Source: Tricholoma matsutake (taxonomy: Eukaryota; Basidiomycota; Agaricomycetes; Agaricales; Tricholomataceae). From it: a DNA stretch of 64,000 nt. This document shows, piece after piece, positions 22,941 to 33,341 of the stretch. The notes under the pieces were generated by a model. That model saw nothing but the letters and a program-made list of their open reading frames with translations. It made no database searches and had not been told where the DNA came from. The stretch spans positions 2,542,001 through 2,606,000 of the forward strand of contig AP026541.1 in NCBI GenBank assembly GCA_026075535.2, given 5' to 3'. Both the position numbers and the translations under genes were made by a program. Each line of letters begins with the position of its first letter. Positions within the stretch are counted from its first letter, which is position 1.

Positions 22941-23261
22941 AATCCTTGCATTATGCTATTTTCGCTCTCGTTTCCCTCAATTCACCTTTGCTTCACTTCT
23001 ACTACTTGTCTAGTCCCCCAATCTTGAGTCCAAACATATTTGCACACTCTGAATTCATTGATCTAGCCACAAAATTCCTTGAAATTCCTTGAAATACATT
23101 CTTTTAGACTTTGAATTGCTTCGACAAGCAGTTGTTTTATGACTATTTGATGGTCGGTCTGACAGGTGACATCTAGAGGGCCTTGCATCCTTCCTCTGAC
23201 TTGTGTCATACCATCCGAAGCCATTTAGTAGGTTTTGTTTGGGTTTCTGGGTTGAGCATCA

Positions 23262-24104
23262 TCAGCGCACCATAGGTGAGGTGGTTTTTGTATAGTCTTT
23301 ACCATAGATCTGTTCAAATCCCTTGAATACAAGCCGTACCTTCCAACAAACTGCTTGACCAGTCTCATCATGTTTAATATGGAAGACTGGATGACCTTTA
23401 CAAATTCGGCGACCTTGTGGTACATCAGTGCATGGGATAAGTTTGTATATGGACATATCTTTCAGAGATTGTAATTCCTCCCGGTAGCCTTCTTCCCATT
23501 GTTTAGCATCTGCTGAATTCTTGGCATCTTCCCAAGATTGTGGATCATCCTCAAACTGCAGTGACTCTGGATCAATAACTGACATCTCTGAAATTAGTGG
23601 GGAGAGCTGATGTGCCTGATCACCAAACGTAGTGTCATCAAGTGATTCCTTGACCCGCCAATCATGATTGATTGATGACATATCAGGTCCAATGATGGTA
23701 CGGAGGTCATCTAAGAGTTTTCTCCATTCCATGCGAGTTGCCTTGACCTGTTCAGCTGACTTTTTGGATTCCTGTACAGCTTTTTCAAGCCTGGTCACTG
23801 CTGGTCCTCCACCAGGATGCTTATCAGTGGGTATTGGTATTCTGGATGATTGACACATGACTGGTACCAGCAAAGTAGGCATTGTTACTGAAGTAGGTGG
23901 GTCCGGAATAGGGTCCTGGGTAGATACATCGGTGGTGATGAAGTCATCATCAACATCATCAATGATAGGTGTACAGTCATGGATCAGTGGGCTTTCAACT
24001 GGCTCTGCTGGATACAGATCTAACAGGGGTTGTGATGGAATAGGTGTATGACCATCATGGGTCTCAACAAACTTGACATGATATGAGCTATAAATTTTAC
24101 ACAT
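23262..24104 (-). pseudogene. copia linker and N-terminal reverse transcriptase, cut by an insertion
   Basis: The linker is followed by DAKQWEEGYREELQSLKDM, CKGHPVFHIKHDETG and RLVFKGFEQIYGKDYTKTTSP, the usual first part of the copia reverse transcriptase. The frame ends at MVR (23262), where family proteins continue without a break. The continuation is found at 21684 on the other side of a 1.6-kb insertion. Confidence 0.78.
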
Positions 24105-24170
24105 TTCTCAGTGATAGCACCGATATGCTTTTGATTTTAGTTTGTATCCAATTAGGATCCACTCTATAGA

Positions 24171-24815
24171 TCATTCATAGATCTTGGGGTTATGTTGATT
24201 CTGAATAAATATGTATGCCTTGCATCCAATTTCCCTCATATAGGAGTAGTCTGGTTTGCATTCATGCCATTTCTCCCAAGGTGTGATACCATTGAGTGAG
24301 TGGGTCATAGTTTTTGCATGTAGGTGAGCTGCTGTCAGGTATAACTTGTCCCAGAGGTACGTGGGTAAGTTTGCATAGAGGCGCATAGTGCGTGCCTTTC
24401 CCATCAACATTCTGTGCATGTATTCAATGCGTCCAATGTGGGCAGAAGTATATGGCGCAGTAAATTTATGATTTGTCCTGCATGATTGGAGCCAAGCCTC
24501 CACTTCATGGGTTCTGAGTTCACTGTTATCAGTAATATATGTGCCTACTTGAAGGCCCATCTCCTTTTCCCTGGCAAGTTTCCAAGCTCTGAGTTCTTGA
24601 AACATGTCACCTTTATGTTTCAGGGGGATGGACCATGGGTGTGATGTGCAATCATCAACTATATTCATGATATACAGATTCCTGACTTGTGACTTTACAG
24701 CATTTGGTCCAGATAAGTCTACCCAGACTTTCTCCAATTTACACATTGCTCTGTGCCCTTCCCCTCTGCACACTTCTTGGGAACAGGTGTTCAAGTCTGC
24801 TTTCCAAGTATGCAA
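24171..24815 (-). pseudogene. copia integrase core
   Basis: Open stretch with VWVDLSGPNAVKS and YIMNIVDDCTSHPW (first and neighbouring aspartates of the catalytic core), GTYITDNSELRTHEVEAWLQ (second aspartate), and TAPYTSAHIGRIEYMHRML, where the usual catalytic glutamate in the NGxxER context is preserved as E within GRIEYMHR. It ends at EIGCKAYIFIQNQHNPK, typical of the region after the core. A stop at 24171 separates it from the reverse transcriptase. Confidence 0.75.
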
Positions 24816-24824
24816 GAGTCACAT

Positions 24825-25685
24825 TTAGGGGGTTTGAATGAGGATTGCATGGGCATACCTGTGATGGATCCACTCCTGGCCATGTCCTGCAGCACTTGAT
24901 AGTTCACATGCCCAAGACGATGATGCCAAGTTACGATGTTGGGGGTGTTGTGAACAGTGAGTGCATGGTCCACAGTTGCAGATTGCAGCATATAAGTGTT
25001 TGTTCTGGAGTAGGGTACCCCTTGCTATGAAAGCCCCAGTGGACTGATTGGTGATCCAACAAGATGAGTCATCAAAATGAGCTATGACTTTGGAATCCCT
25101 CGTGAGCAAACTGACAGAAATCAAGTGTACTGCCACATTTGGGACATAAAGTGCATCATATAAGATAATTGATGGGCCTCTAGCAATCCAAAGTTTGATA
25201 TTTCCCACACCAATAGCTGCAATAGACAATCCGCCCATGCCTTTAACTCCACGTGAGGCAATGGGGCAGAGGGTGATGAAATCCATGCGATCAGGAGTAA
25301 GATGAATAGTGGCACCAGTGTCAATGTAAAATGGACAATCAGTAAGTGAGATGGTGGTACACTGAGTTTGGTTGAGAGGAGTGACTGTGAGCACCTCCTC
25401 ATTAGTTGGTATGGAATTCTGGACCCAGTCAACCAAAGTGGAGAACTCCTCCTCAGTCATGAGCCACCCCTCATATTCTACCTCCTCTACTGTAGCATGG
25501 GGAAGTGGATCACTAGCAAGGCCCGCAAACTCAGTAGGAGCCACCTGGATGGTGGAGAGGATGCTGGAGTCAAGCATAACCATATAAGCATGGCCAGCAC
25601 TATCCTTCAAGGTAATGGGAATTTTGGGGGACAAGTTTGCTGTGCTATTCCTGGACTTCTTCCATTCATATGCTAATTTCTTCAC
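24825..25685 (-). pseudogene. copia protease and gag-pre-integrase domain
   Basis: A 286-codon open stretch. CPFYIDTGATIHLTPD is the aspartic protease active site with the D-T-G triad of copia elements. The gag-pre-integrase block IVTWHHRLGHVNYQVLQDMA lies in an overlapping frame (24991-24791), so a frameshift near 24950 separates the two. Confidence 0.78.
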
Positions 25686-26400
25686 TGCTTTTGACTCCTC
25701 AATAGTCTTGCCTCACATGCCCCCCCTTTTGAGACACAGTATGGGATGATATGACCAGGGTGCTTGCAATTACTACAAATCACTGTGGAAGTTGACCTAG
25801 GGGGTTTAGAGCTGGTGGTGAGGGTGAGGGAATGGGTGTTATGAATATGGTGATCATTCTCCTGAAGGGATTGTTCATTCTCCAGGAAGAGGTGAATGTC
25901 CTTTGAGGTGTAAGGTGCAGAAATTGTCGATGCCACTATATCGCAGGAAATAATGGAATGCACGTGAGGAAAATTTGCACTGAGCAAGTTAAGGAGTGCA
26001 ATGCAGCATAGGAGATCAGGAGCCATACTCCCCATGGCAAACACCCATTCAATGAGTGTACAAATTTTTTCTGCTGTTTTGGATAAGGGTGTGTTGGTCA
26101 TGCATTGTATAGAGAGTGCCTGTTGTAATAAAGCAAGTTGTCTGACTGGTCCTTCCTTATGGTGTCGGGCTCGAAGGGCCTCCCAGTTTTCCTGTGCAGT
26201 CTTTGAAGAATCCAGGAAGGGGCATTCGGAAGATGCCACTCTGGATGTGATGGCGGCATAGGTGAGGCAAGAGTTAGCTCTCCAGTTAGAGTGGGCTCAA
26301 AGTTCTGCAGATGTTGGTTGTGGTAAGTCACCAGTGACATAGTCAAACAGTCCATTAAGGAATAAGGTGACAGTAACATCCTCACACTATTCTTTGTAAT
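25682..26400 (-). pseudogene. copia gag with zinc knuckle
   Basis: Frame 26239-25682 contains the copia gag features SAQENWEALRARH, RQLALLQQALSIQC, and a knuckle CSNCKHPGHIIPYC (CX2CX4HX4C) near the C-terminus. Upstream frames towards 26400 carry the N-terminal part in decayed form. Gag packages the element RNA. It overlaps the next frame by four bases, with a shift between them. Confidence 0.72.
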
Positions 26401-26722
26401 TGAACTGGAGTTTGTCAAGCTTTACCCCAGTATAGTGTGTGGAGAGTCAGATGAGGGAAATAGATGGGGGATTTGATTCGAGAGAGTTTGGATCTGAGGA
26501 TTCAGGCATAGTAGCAGTTCTCAAGGTAAACAAAATTCAACAAGAGGAAAAAGGTAAGTGCGTGAGGCAACAACAAAGAGATGGAAACATGCCAGTAAAC
26601 CAGAATGCATCAAGATAAGATAAGATTGACAAAGAATTGATGGAGCATCAATCAACTGAGACAATCATGTGATCATTAATTTGCTAGGAAGGATTTCTAT
26701 CATCACTTAAGGGTGACAAGAG

Positions 26723-26734
26723 TGGCCCATAACC
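26723..26734 (-). other. Primer binding site of the copia element (half initiator-tRNA-Met type)
   Basis: Immediately after the 5' LTR the minus strand reads GGTTATGGGCCA, close to the complement of the anticodon-loop region of initiator tRNA-Met. Many Ty1/copia elements use that half-tRNA primer. Confidence 0.6.
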
Positions 26735-26936
26735 TGTAGAGATCCAACCTAACCAGCACACAATGAGCACAGTTCATTGTACAGTAGACTAAGGTATCTA
26801 ATCTATGAATGTAAGTATATATACTATCATGTTAACAATGGGGGGAATGATAAAGGCTAAGGTATAAAGGGAGAAAGAGACAAGGGGAGAGATATGATCA
26901 AAGGGGAATATTAATAGATCAAAGGGGGCACCTACA
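26735..26936 (-). repeat. 5' LTR of the copia element
   Basis: On the minus strand it starts TGTAGGTGCC and ends GGATCTCTACA. Its last ~30 bases recur at 20654-20683. It borders a tRNA-type primer site on the inner side and KDZ coding sequence on the outer side. Confidence 0.72.
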
Positions 26937-28296
26937 GTGCATATTCATGGTGTAGATCTCAACAATCCATTCCTTCTTCTCACTTTGCTGTGTATTCACC
27001 TCAAAATCTTCCATTTCGTTACCAACATCTGCCACCTCAGCAAGTTTGGTCTCCTCCACAACTGCATCATTGGGATGAGCAACATGTGCATATTCAAGGC
27101 ACTCATTGAGCTGAAACCTTGCTTGCCCTCTCTCCTGGTGGATATGCTCAATTTCTTGGTGAGTAGGGTCTTGGCTATTGGGGACAGTGGGAGAATTGCA
27201 GCCAATGATCACACATATCATGTTGCAGGCTGCATCATTTGGACAGAAACAATGCTGGTTGTTTCGAAGCAACACTTTGCAGTTATGCACAGCATGAACA
27301 GCCAATAGTAACCCCATCCATGACTACAACCCAGACTTTCAGACCATTCTTGTAGATGCATAGACATTTACTGCAAAAGTGATGCAACTCTGGTTGGCCA
27401 TGGACACAAAAGTGTAGATTCTGAGCATGGACTGCTTGTGTGAAATGATCCTTTTGGGCACCAGTGTGGGGCACTTCCAGAGTCTTTGACTGATGCTGGC
27501 AGTCTTCCAGAAGAGCCAAGATCATGAACCCATCACAAACTTGCTCAGTGGTAACTGTAAATCCAAAATCCTAGTCCCCACACTAGATAGAGCTGTGTTG
27601 GAAAGTGTATGGTTGTGCAGACATGCACAATTGGTGGCTGATGTCCTGTACAACAAGTCAACATGTATGTTTCACAACCAATAAGATATTGAGGAAACTG
27701 TACTCACCATGAGATCAACATGAGTGTGATCCAGAGCTGGACGAGCCTCTTTTCAGCAAACTGATGTTCACCAACTTGGATGATATCAGGAATGGGGCTG
27801 TCATAATATGTATGGATGCCATTGTTGATGCAGAAGTTATGGTGATAGTTGGTGTGGCATGCTACAAATAATAGCTAAGCATCTAGCACTAGCACAATTG
27901 AGAGATTGAAAAGCATACTTTCACAGTACAAATGTACAGAACATGCTGGAATGGCTCCTTTATCAAGTGTGACCAAGACTGCCTGCCTTTTAGGGCTGCG
28001 CACCATTGCCGTAACTGACGGCTGCACAGCTGTAATTATATGGGTCCCATAACCATACCGTTGATCAGATATTATGCATGTGAGATGGCCGTACATTGTA
28101 TGGCTTGTGTGCCATACCTCAGCCATACTCAGATGGGTGCAAACAGCCGTTGAAGGCACGTACAGTTTACTTTCAATGTGACCTAGTTTTAATACCTTAT
28201 CTGATAGAATCAATTGCTGCATGTGTCCACATGCTGATCATGTTGTTGATATTTGTTTACCAACTTCACTTTACAATAGGCTGTTTCAATGATGTT

Positions 28297-28450
28297 CACA
28301 ATTTTTCTGGTCTGCTGGGGTGTTGAATTAATTTTTAGAAGGTCACAGTACTTATACGGATACCTGCTCTGACCACAATTTTTCTGGTCTGCTGGGGCAT
28401 CAAATCAATTTTGAGAAGGTCACAGTACTTATATGGATACCCGCTCTGAC
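28297..28450 (+). repeat. 77-bp tandem duplication inside the hAT element
   Basis: Two adjacent 77-base copies (28297-28373 and 28374-28450) start cacaatttttctggtctgct and end gctctgac, with a handful of substitutions. They lie between the left inverted repeat and the transposase region, where subterminal binding sites are expected. Confidence 0.88.
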
Positions 28451-28467
28451 AAAGCTCCATCATCGCA

Positions 28468-31400
28468 GTGTCCCTTCAAGCTCCCATGTTCCAAGATAAA
28501 AGAGAGAACATCTACATTCCAGGTTGGCCAGTCTCCATCATGCAAACTCATTCCAAGCCAGCATCTGCCAACGATTTTACCTGGTATCACTCTGAAGGTG
28601 ATGAAGATCCTCTTGAATCCACTGCACCTGCCATTACGACACCGGCAGGCAGTGGTCCAACTGCAGAGTCGAGTATGTTGTCAATATTTTCCAGATATAT
28701 GTGTGACTAATGATTCTCTCGATGTTTAGATCAGTGCTGCATCCCCCGCACTGGACATGGTGCAAAGATGGCTGATGCTCTTGCATTCGAGAAGTCTGAT
28801 GAGCATGGAAACCCTGTCAAATGGCTCCTGGCCCCTCAATCAGCAAAACCTTGGAAAGCTACCAAGCAACACACAAAATGGTGGAGATGCCAGCCTCCTC
28901 AGATGAAGATGATCATGACTACGAGGACCCAGGAACTTTGCAGCCTGGAACTGTGTTGAGCACGTCTAGCGATTCCAACAGTATGCTTCCATCTAATGCT
29001 GAGGTATCATCTTTCTAATCCCATTGTTTCCATCCTGACAAACATCATAGGTTGCTGACATTTTGCCACCCAAGACTGTTCCTGCAGTTGGATGAGGCAC
29101 TTCTGGACAGCGCATGCACTCCAAGGCTGCAGTTTCCATTGAGGAAATTGAAGATATGGACAATGCAGAGAGCCACAACAAGGATACCCAAGGGAAAATG
29201 AAGAAAAAAGTGGTATGTTCCTGTCAGAAGCTCATCACTTTCCTTGATCATGTTTCTTCAAGTCCTAGATTACACAAAATCCAATTTATTATTTCTATGA
29301 GAAGGTTGAAGAAAATGCAAATGGAGAAGCCAGCATTCCTGGTGACCAGCACTTCAAGTGTCTTCATGGCACTATGAAAGTACTGACTATCATGAAGAAG
29401 ATGAAATATTTGTTAAATGGTGAGTCCATCATCACTTGAGCGTACCAGGGCTCACAACTGCAACAGGATTAACTGGTAATTTGAAATCCACATCAGCCGT
29501 TATGTACTGCCTCTATCTTGTGATGAAGGATTGTCCATCTGACCAGATTACAGTGGAGGAGATTGACATCACATCAGGTAAAAAGGTACTTGATCCAGGA
29601 GTGGCTTTGAAGTGGTTTAACAAATTGGAATCGGCCAACATGGACATTTGGAAGGCATTCAATAAGCAGGTTAACCATTTTCTAAGCACATATAGTGGAA
29701 CTGAGATTCCAAAGGGACCATGGGATCAGGAGAAGTTTGAGGATCTTCTGGTAAAGTGGATTGTTGCAATGGATCAGCCATTTTACACTGTCGATGAACC
29801 CAAATTTCATGACTTGATGATTTACACTCACCACCCCTCGCCAAACCTTAAGATTCCTCACTGTGATACAGTCAGAAGGCGGATCATGAAGATGGGAGAT
29901 GATACCATTGAGGCTACAAAGCAGATGTTCCTGGTTCATAAACTTCTGCTAACATCTTACAACTAGTCTTACAAGCTTTCACAGACAAATGTTGAAGGAA
30001 AAATCAGCATTTCTCTTGATGCGTGGACTTCAAGTAATAATTATACATTCATGGCTATTGTTGCACACTACGTTACAAAGGCTGGACAACTGGGTACGTA
30101 ATTTGATTTTTTGACATGAAAATTGAGGAATTTACGGAACAAACACATGGTAGAAGAACTTCTTATTGATTTCCATGAATTGGAAGGTAAACATTCTGGA
30201 GCCAATATGGTGGAGGCAACCTGGGAGACATTGACTCACTATGGGATTGAACATTGGGTATGTCATGATTTATTCTGGTCTACAGTTGGTTATATTTGAA
30301 CATGTTTCTGCCACAGATTATGGCATTTATGACAGACAACACATCAAATAATGACACTCTGGTTGACAGGATTGTATGGTGTGCAAAGGAGCAAGATATC
30401 TCAATGAAGAGTGAGTGGGTTCATCTTTGTTGCATGCCACACACAGTTCATCTTGCAGCACTCAAAGTAAATATTTAACACTTTCATTTTGTGTAACATG
30501 GTTGCCTAATAATCATATAGCTTCTCGAGGGTATTGGAGCTATATCTGCTACAGAACGTAAGAAGGCAACATTGCAGAGCAGGAACTATCAAGATTCTGT
30601 TACTGCACCACTAAGTCGTGCATCTGATGATGATGCTGTGGGAAAAGATGATGAAGATGAGCAAGATGAAGTTTCTCTTGAGCTCAATAGATCAGGTAGT
30701 ATTCTTTCCACAGTCAAAAAGGCAGGTGCTTTCAAATCATATCTGTATTGAGTGACTAATGTTTTTTTGCAGTTTCGGAAAAACCATCCATGCAATACGA
30801 TCAAGCCCCCAACACAAGCAGAGTTGGCTCAACCAAGTAGCCATGTCACAACATGGCAAGACCCATGGGGATGTGCTCCAATGACCTCTGGTGTTGATCC
30901 TTGATGTGAAGACATGATGCTCCTCCACACATCAAATGATGCATAAGTTTTCTTTGTTTCATACTGTGATAATCTTACTACCATCTGCAATACAGGTCGA
31001 GCACTGGAATTTCAAGAGGAAATTGACAATTTTGTTGGTCACCATTGTGACCTTTGTGCCCTTGAGTTAGCTGAAGATGAATGGGTTACAGTTGCACAAG
31101 TTGCTGATTGGCTGAAGGCATTTTGGTCAGCAACAATGCAGATGTTGACATCCAAGCAGCCAATGCTTTCCATGATGCATGCAATTTTTAGGGGACTCCA
31201 AGAACATATCCACCAGATTTACCGCAACCTTCCAACATCCATAGCACCCAAGATCAAGGCTGGCCTCCTTGATGCCCACTGGAAGCTCAGTGATTACTAC
31301 TATAAGTATGACCAATCACCTTTCTATATATGGGCTGCTCATAAGTTCCCTGATTATTATCTATTCTGATGTTTGGACCCTTTCTCACAGCATACTCAGT

Positions 31401-31830
31401 TCTCGATCCCTGCATATCCTATGAGGGATCACTGCAGGATTATGCTGATGACCCTAAGCTCCTCAAATACCTGGATTCTGCAAAGTTGTCACTTCATGCC
31501 CACTACAATGAGCACTATGTGAATCATGCCCATTCCTTCAACAAAGCTGCAAGCACCACTGTACCATCTGCCATGGATGACTCTCCTTCTAAGGTCAACT
31601 TCACATCAAGATACAAGAAGGACTGTCAGGTATGTGATGAACTCAGGGAATATTTCAAGCTGCCATGTGAGGATTTCGATATGTGTAAGCCTCTCCAGTG
31701 GTGGGTTGGACATCAGGCTCAATTTCTGAACCTGTACCATGCAAGCCTGCAACCAGAGACTATCTGCATGTTAATGCTTGTCAAGCAGCGTATGAGGCTT
31801 TCTCATGTGGCTGTTGATAAAGTGCTTTGA
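28468..31830 (+). pseudogene. hAT transposase, fragmented by stops and intron-like gaps
   Basis: Pieces in order: a possible BED-type N-terminal region at 28768-28960 (GNPVKWLL, KQHTKWW); 29436-29966 with FEDLLVKWIVAMDQPFYTVDEPKF, HCDTVRRRIMKM; then GKISISLDAWTSSNNYTFMAIVAHYVT (first catalytic aspartate context) at about 30000-30090; AFMTDNTSNNDTL (second) at about 30320; and CMPHTVHLAALK. The C-terminal dimerisation region is at 31136-31830, with FDMCKPLQWWVGHQ. Several GT-AG gaps look like real introns, but stops at 29966 and 31369 and missing conserved parts suggest an inactive gene. Confidence 0.78.
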
Positions 31831-32505
31831 ATACTCATTTCCCCCAAGTTAACCATTACATTTCTTGTGGACATCATGTAGAACAATAGAAATTGATGAG
31901 AAATTAGTTATGAATACATACTGTACTGCCGTTAATGGCTGTATCAGGCCCCATACTGTACTGTTGAGAATTTTGACTTTTCCTGTACAGTACAGGTGAC
32001 AGTCAATTTTATACCATAATTGAGCTGTTGATATACAGCCATAAGCTGTATACGGTACAGTGCGCAGCCCTACTGCCTTTGCTCTGCCTTCTTCAGCAAT
32101 CTCCCTGTCCTGTTATGTGTTGATACAAGTTTGCTGAGGTGGATACAAGGTATGTGAGACTAGATCAAATAAATAATAAGCTATAATTTCCTGAGCCGAA
32201 GGTCATACAAAGCACAGAGCCCAAGAGAATGGCCATGTGCTGCAAAGTCATCTATGAGACTATCCTCAACAGCTGCTTCAGTCCAGATTGTTGATTTGAG
32301 GGTTTCAACAACTATCAACACAAGCCACAGATATGTTACAGCTAGTCTGTAAGAAAGTAGCTATAGTTGGTGGTAGTGCATCAGGTGGTCTGAGTGCTAG
32401 AACTGAAGATGGCTGTGCAAGAAGGATATCGTCCTTCGGTCTTGATGCTAGTGAGATGAATTGCTGTATTTGGCCTAGTGCTTTAAAGGTCTGGGTGCTG
32501 TGCAT

Positions 32506-33341
32506 TCAGATTCACCAACTCCTGTAGCTTTACAGAGGACATTGCTGTCAGTTGGATTGACACTGCAGAACAACACTATCAGATTTCTATGTGACTCTTA
32601 TCGGTCACCCATCGTCGGGTCTCCCAGGTCGGGTGGGACTCAATATCCTCCAATTTATGGCACTGAATTGGTTAAGCATAAATTGATCGGTAAATTCGGC
32701 ACATTTCAAAGTTATTCGAGCATTTTCAGTGGAATAGTCTTTCGGAAGTCTGGGCTGAATAGCTGAATACTGAATGTTACTGAAGTTGATAGTGACTCGT
32801 CGTGGGTGCATGTTCAAAAAAACAGATGCGGGGTTCGAAACGAAAACGCGAATAAGTGCAGCCGTTCTTGAGTCACCTTCTCGTTTCACTGCAGCCACTG
32901 GAATTTGTTCCAGATGGAGATAGAGAAAAAGATGCGTTCAAATCGAACAGCCGATATATAGTTTCTGTGACATTGAGTGTGCGAAAATTAGAAATGTGAT
33001 CTCAAGGTTGTCTCACTTAAGCTTCACAGACCTTGCAGCATGGCATGTTGCTTCAGAGAACTCAGGCCAGGTTGAGTTATTTTAAGATTTCATTCTACGC
33101 TCAGACTATTTACTTGCGTGGTTATCACGTGCCGTCGGTGTTTGCTCGGAGAAATCGGAGAAACTTGAAAGAAGTCGGAGAAACTTGAAAGTTATCAGTT
33201 TCTTCTCGAAATGGGGTTGGTCATCAGGCCTTCGAAGCACGAGCCCTCAAGTATTTATGCATATGTCATGATGATACCTATCATTTGTATTCCCCATTCT
33301 TGCTTTATCTTGCTAAGAGTGAACGTTTGAACACTCGGAAC
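32506..33341. other. Intergenic region upstream of the beta-glucosidase gene
   Basis: No gene recognised. It contains two direct copies of tcggagaaacttgaaag at 33155-33171 and 33175-33191, and a CACGTG-like cacgtg at 33126-33131, about 150-215 bases before the start codon. These could be promoter elements of the GH3 gene. Confidence 0.45.

Larger units (their letters stand above)
21690..23261. mobile_element. AT-rich insertion inside the copia reverse transcriptase, rich in short tandem repeats
   Basis: The segment separates two adjoining parts of the reverse transcriptase. It has no coding capacity that I recognise. Contents are a 10-bp periodic array (21731-21830), a 20-bp array (21841-21900), another 20-bp array (22841-22940), and a direct duplication of about 130 bases (near 22548-22675 and 22940-23068). 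A TATA-like tatataaaag lies at about 22393. GTGC on both junctions could be a short target duplication. It may be a solo LTR or a non-autonomous element. Confidence 0.55.
20654..26936 (-). mobile_element. Ty1/copia retrotransposon inserted in the KDZ gene
   Basis: Minus-strand order is LTR, gag, protease, gag-pre-integrase, integrase, reverse transcriptase, RNase H. The 5' LTR is 26735-26936 and the 3' LTR survives only as its last ~30 bases (20654-20683), fused to the RNase H end. GTGCAT occurs at 26937-26942 next to the LTR and at 20641-20646, seven bases outside the remnant, a likely target duplication with filler GGATCCA. A copia-type primer site lies at 26734-26723. The reverse transcriptase is opened by an insertion at about 21690-23261. 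Confidence 0.82.
27991..32072 (+). mobile_element. hAT transposon with 8-bp target duplication, inserted in the KDZ gene
   Basis: The ends are inverted: the left starts TAGGGCTGCGCAC and the right end is its reverse complement (GTGCGCAGCCCTA at 32060-32072). The 8-bp target copies CTGCCTTT lie at 27983-27990 and 32073-32080, the hallmark of hAT insertion. The internal transposase is decayed. CpG is rare. Removing the element and one target copy joins KDZ codons in frame. Confidence 0.93.
20042..32505 (-). pseudogene. KDZ (Kyakuja-Dileera-Zisupton) transposon protein in three pieces
   Basis: The gene reads 32505-32073, then 27990-26937, then 20646-20042. Piece 1 has RPPDALPPTIATFLQT and LLKKAEQRQ. 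Piece 2 continues AVLVTLDKGAIPACSVHLYC, TNYHHNFCINNGIHTYYD, IIQVGEHQFAEKRLVQLWITL, a CxC cysteine cluster around 27530-27230 and HIHQERGQARFQLNECLEYA. Piece 3 has HNEQIIVVPCGMI, HIFFDNNC, DVFHFKSKDSKTDLFC, FNSSIAEQTNVWLG, DEMILHRN and ends QNWPYDSAQGAN. KDZ proteins carry an RNase H-fold transposase. Stops and shifts occur within pieces. A hAT element and a copia element fill the gaps; after the hAT is discounted the codons join exactly. Confidence 0.8.
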
